A program made the translations under genes and the position numbers. The notes below the pieces were generated by a model that saw only the letters and a list, made by a program, of their open reading frames with translations, was not told where the DNA came from and made no database searches. DNA of 5,663 nt from NCBI GenBank assembly GCA_966692625.1, contig CBKZAG010000217.1, forward strand, positions 1-5,663. The letters are read 5' to 3'. Numbering within the stretch: position 1 is the first letter of the stretch; the number at the start of each line of letters is the position of its first letter. This document shows, piece after piece, positions 5,640 through 5,663 of this stretch. The DNA comes from CAMLOF01 sp966692625 (GTDB lineage Bacteria > Pseudomonadota > Gammaproteobacteria > Burkholderiales > Burkholderiaceae_C).

Positions 5640-5663
5640 TTTGAGAACAGCCGCCCCCTGCGT

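Overview
The window is high-GC DNA from a betaproteobacterium, most likely a member of the Comamonadaceae (Acidovorax or a close relative). The evidence is the gene order rpsF-priB-rpsR-rplI-dnaB, the closely Comamonadaceae-like protein sequences, and an intergenic GC-rich tandem repeat of a kind I recall from that family. No database search was possible, so the genus is an inference. All seven genes lie on the minus strand, so the window reads right to left.

Right end (5594 to 4151): a compact ribosomal-protein operon, rpsF (S6), priB (primosomal protein N), rpsR (S18) and rplI (L9), with gaps of 29, 12 and 14 bases. A GC-rich hairpin just upstream of rpsF could be the S6:S18 autoregulatory leader. 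A strong rho-independent terminator at 4128-4096 closes the operon.

Middle (4095 to 2557): dnaB, the replicative helicase, is cut off from the operon by that terminator and seems to have its own sigma70-type promoter. Between terminator and promoter lie four DnaA-box-like 9-mers in one orientation, spaced exactly 11 bp apart. I consider this the most interesting signal in the window.

Left of dnaB (2482 to 555): a two-gene unit encoding a group A FAD-dependent aromatic hydroxylase with a thioredoxin-like C-terminal domain, and a 65-residue DUF2783 protein whose start lies two bases after the hydroxylase stop. The 74-base gap between dnaB and the hydroxylase holds two perfect 18-bp dyads with their centres 41 bp apart, which could be operators or RNA hairpins.

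Left end (554 to 1): a tandem repeat of two full units (69 and 68 bp) plus a partial third begins exactly at the DUF2783 stop codon. After a short non-coding stretch comes the N-terminal 117 codons of smc, the chromosome condensation ATPase, which runs off the window.

Taken together, most of the window is core replication, chromosome and ribosome machinery. The catabolic-looking hydroxylase/DUF2783 pair is the accessory part. I see no mobile element, tRNA, CRISPR array or clearly new system; the novelty candidates are regulatory.
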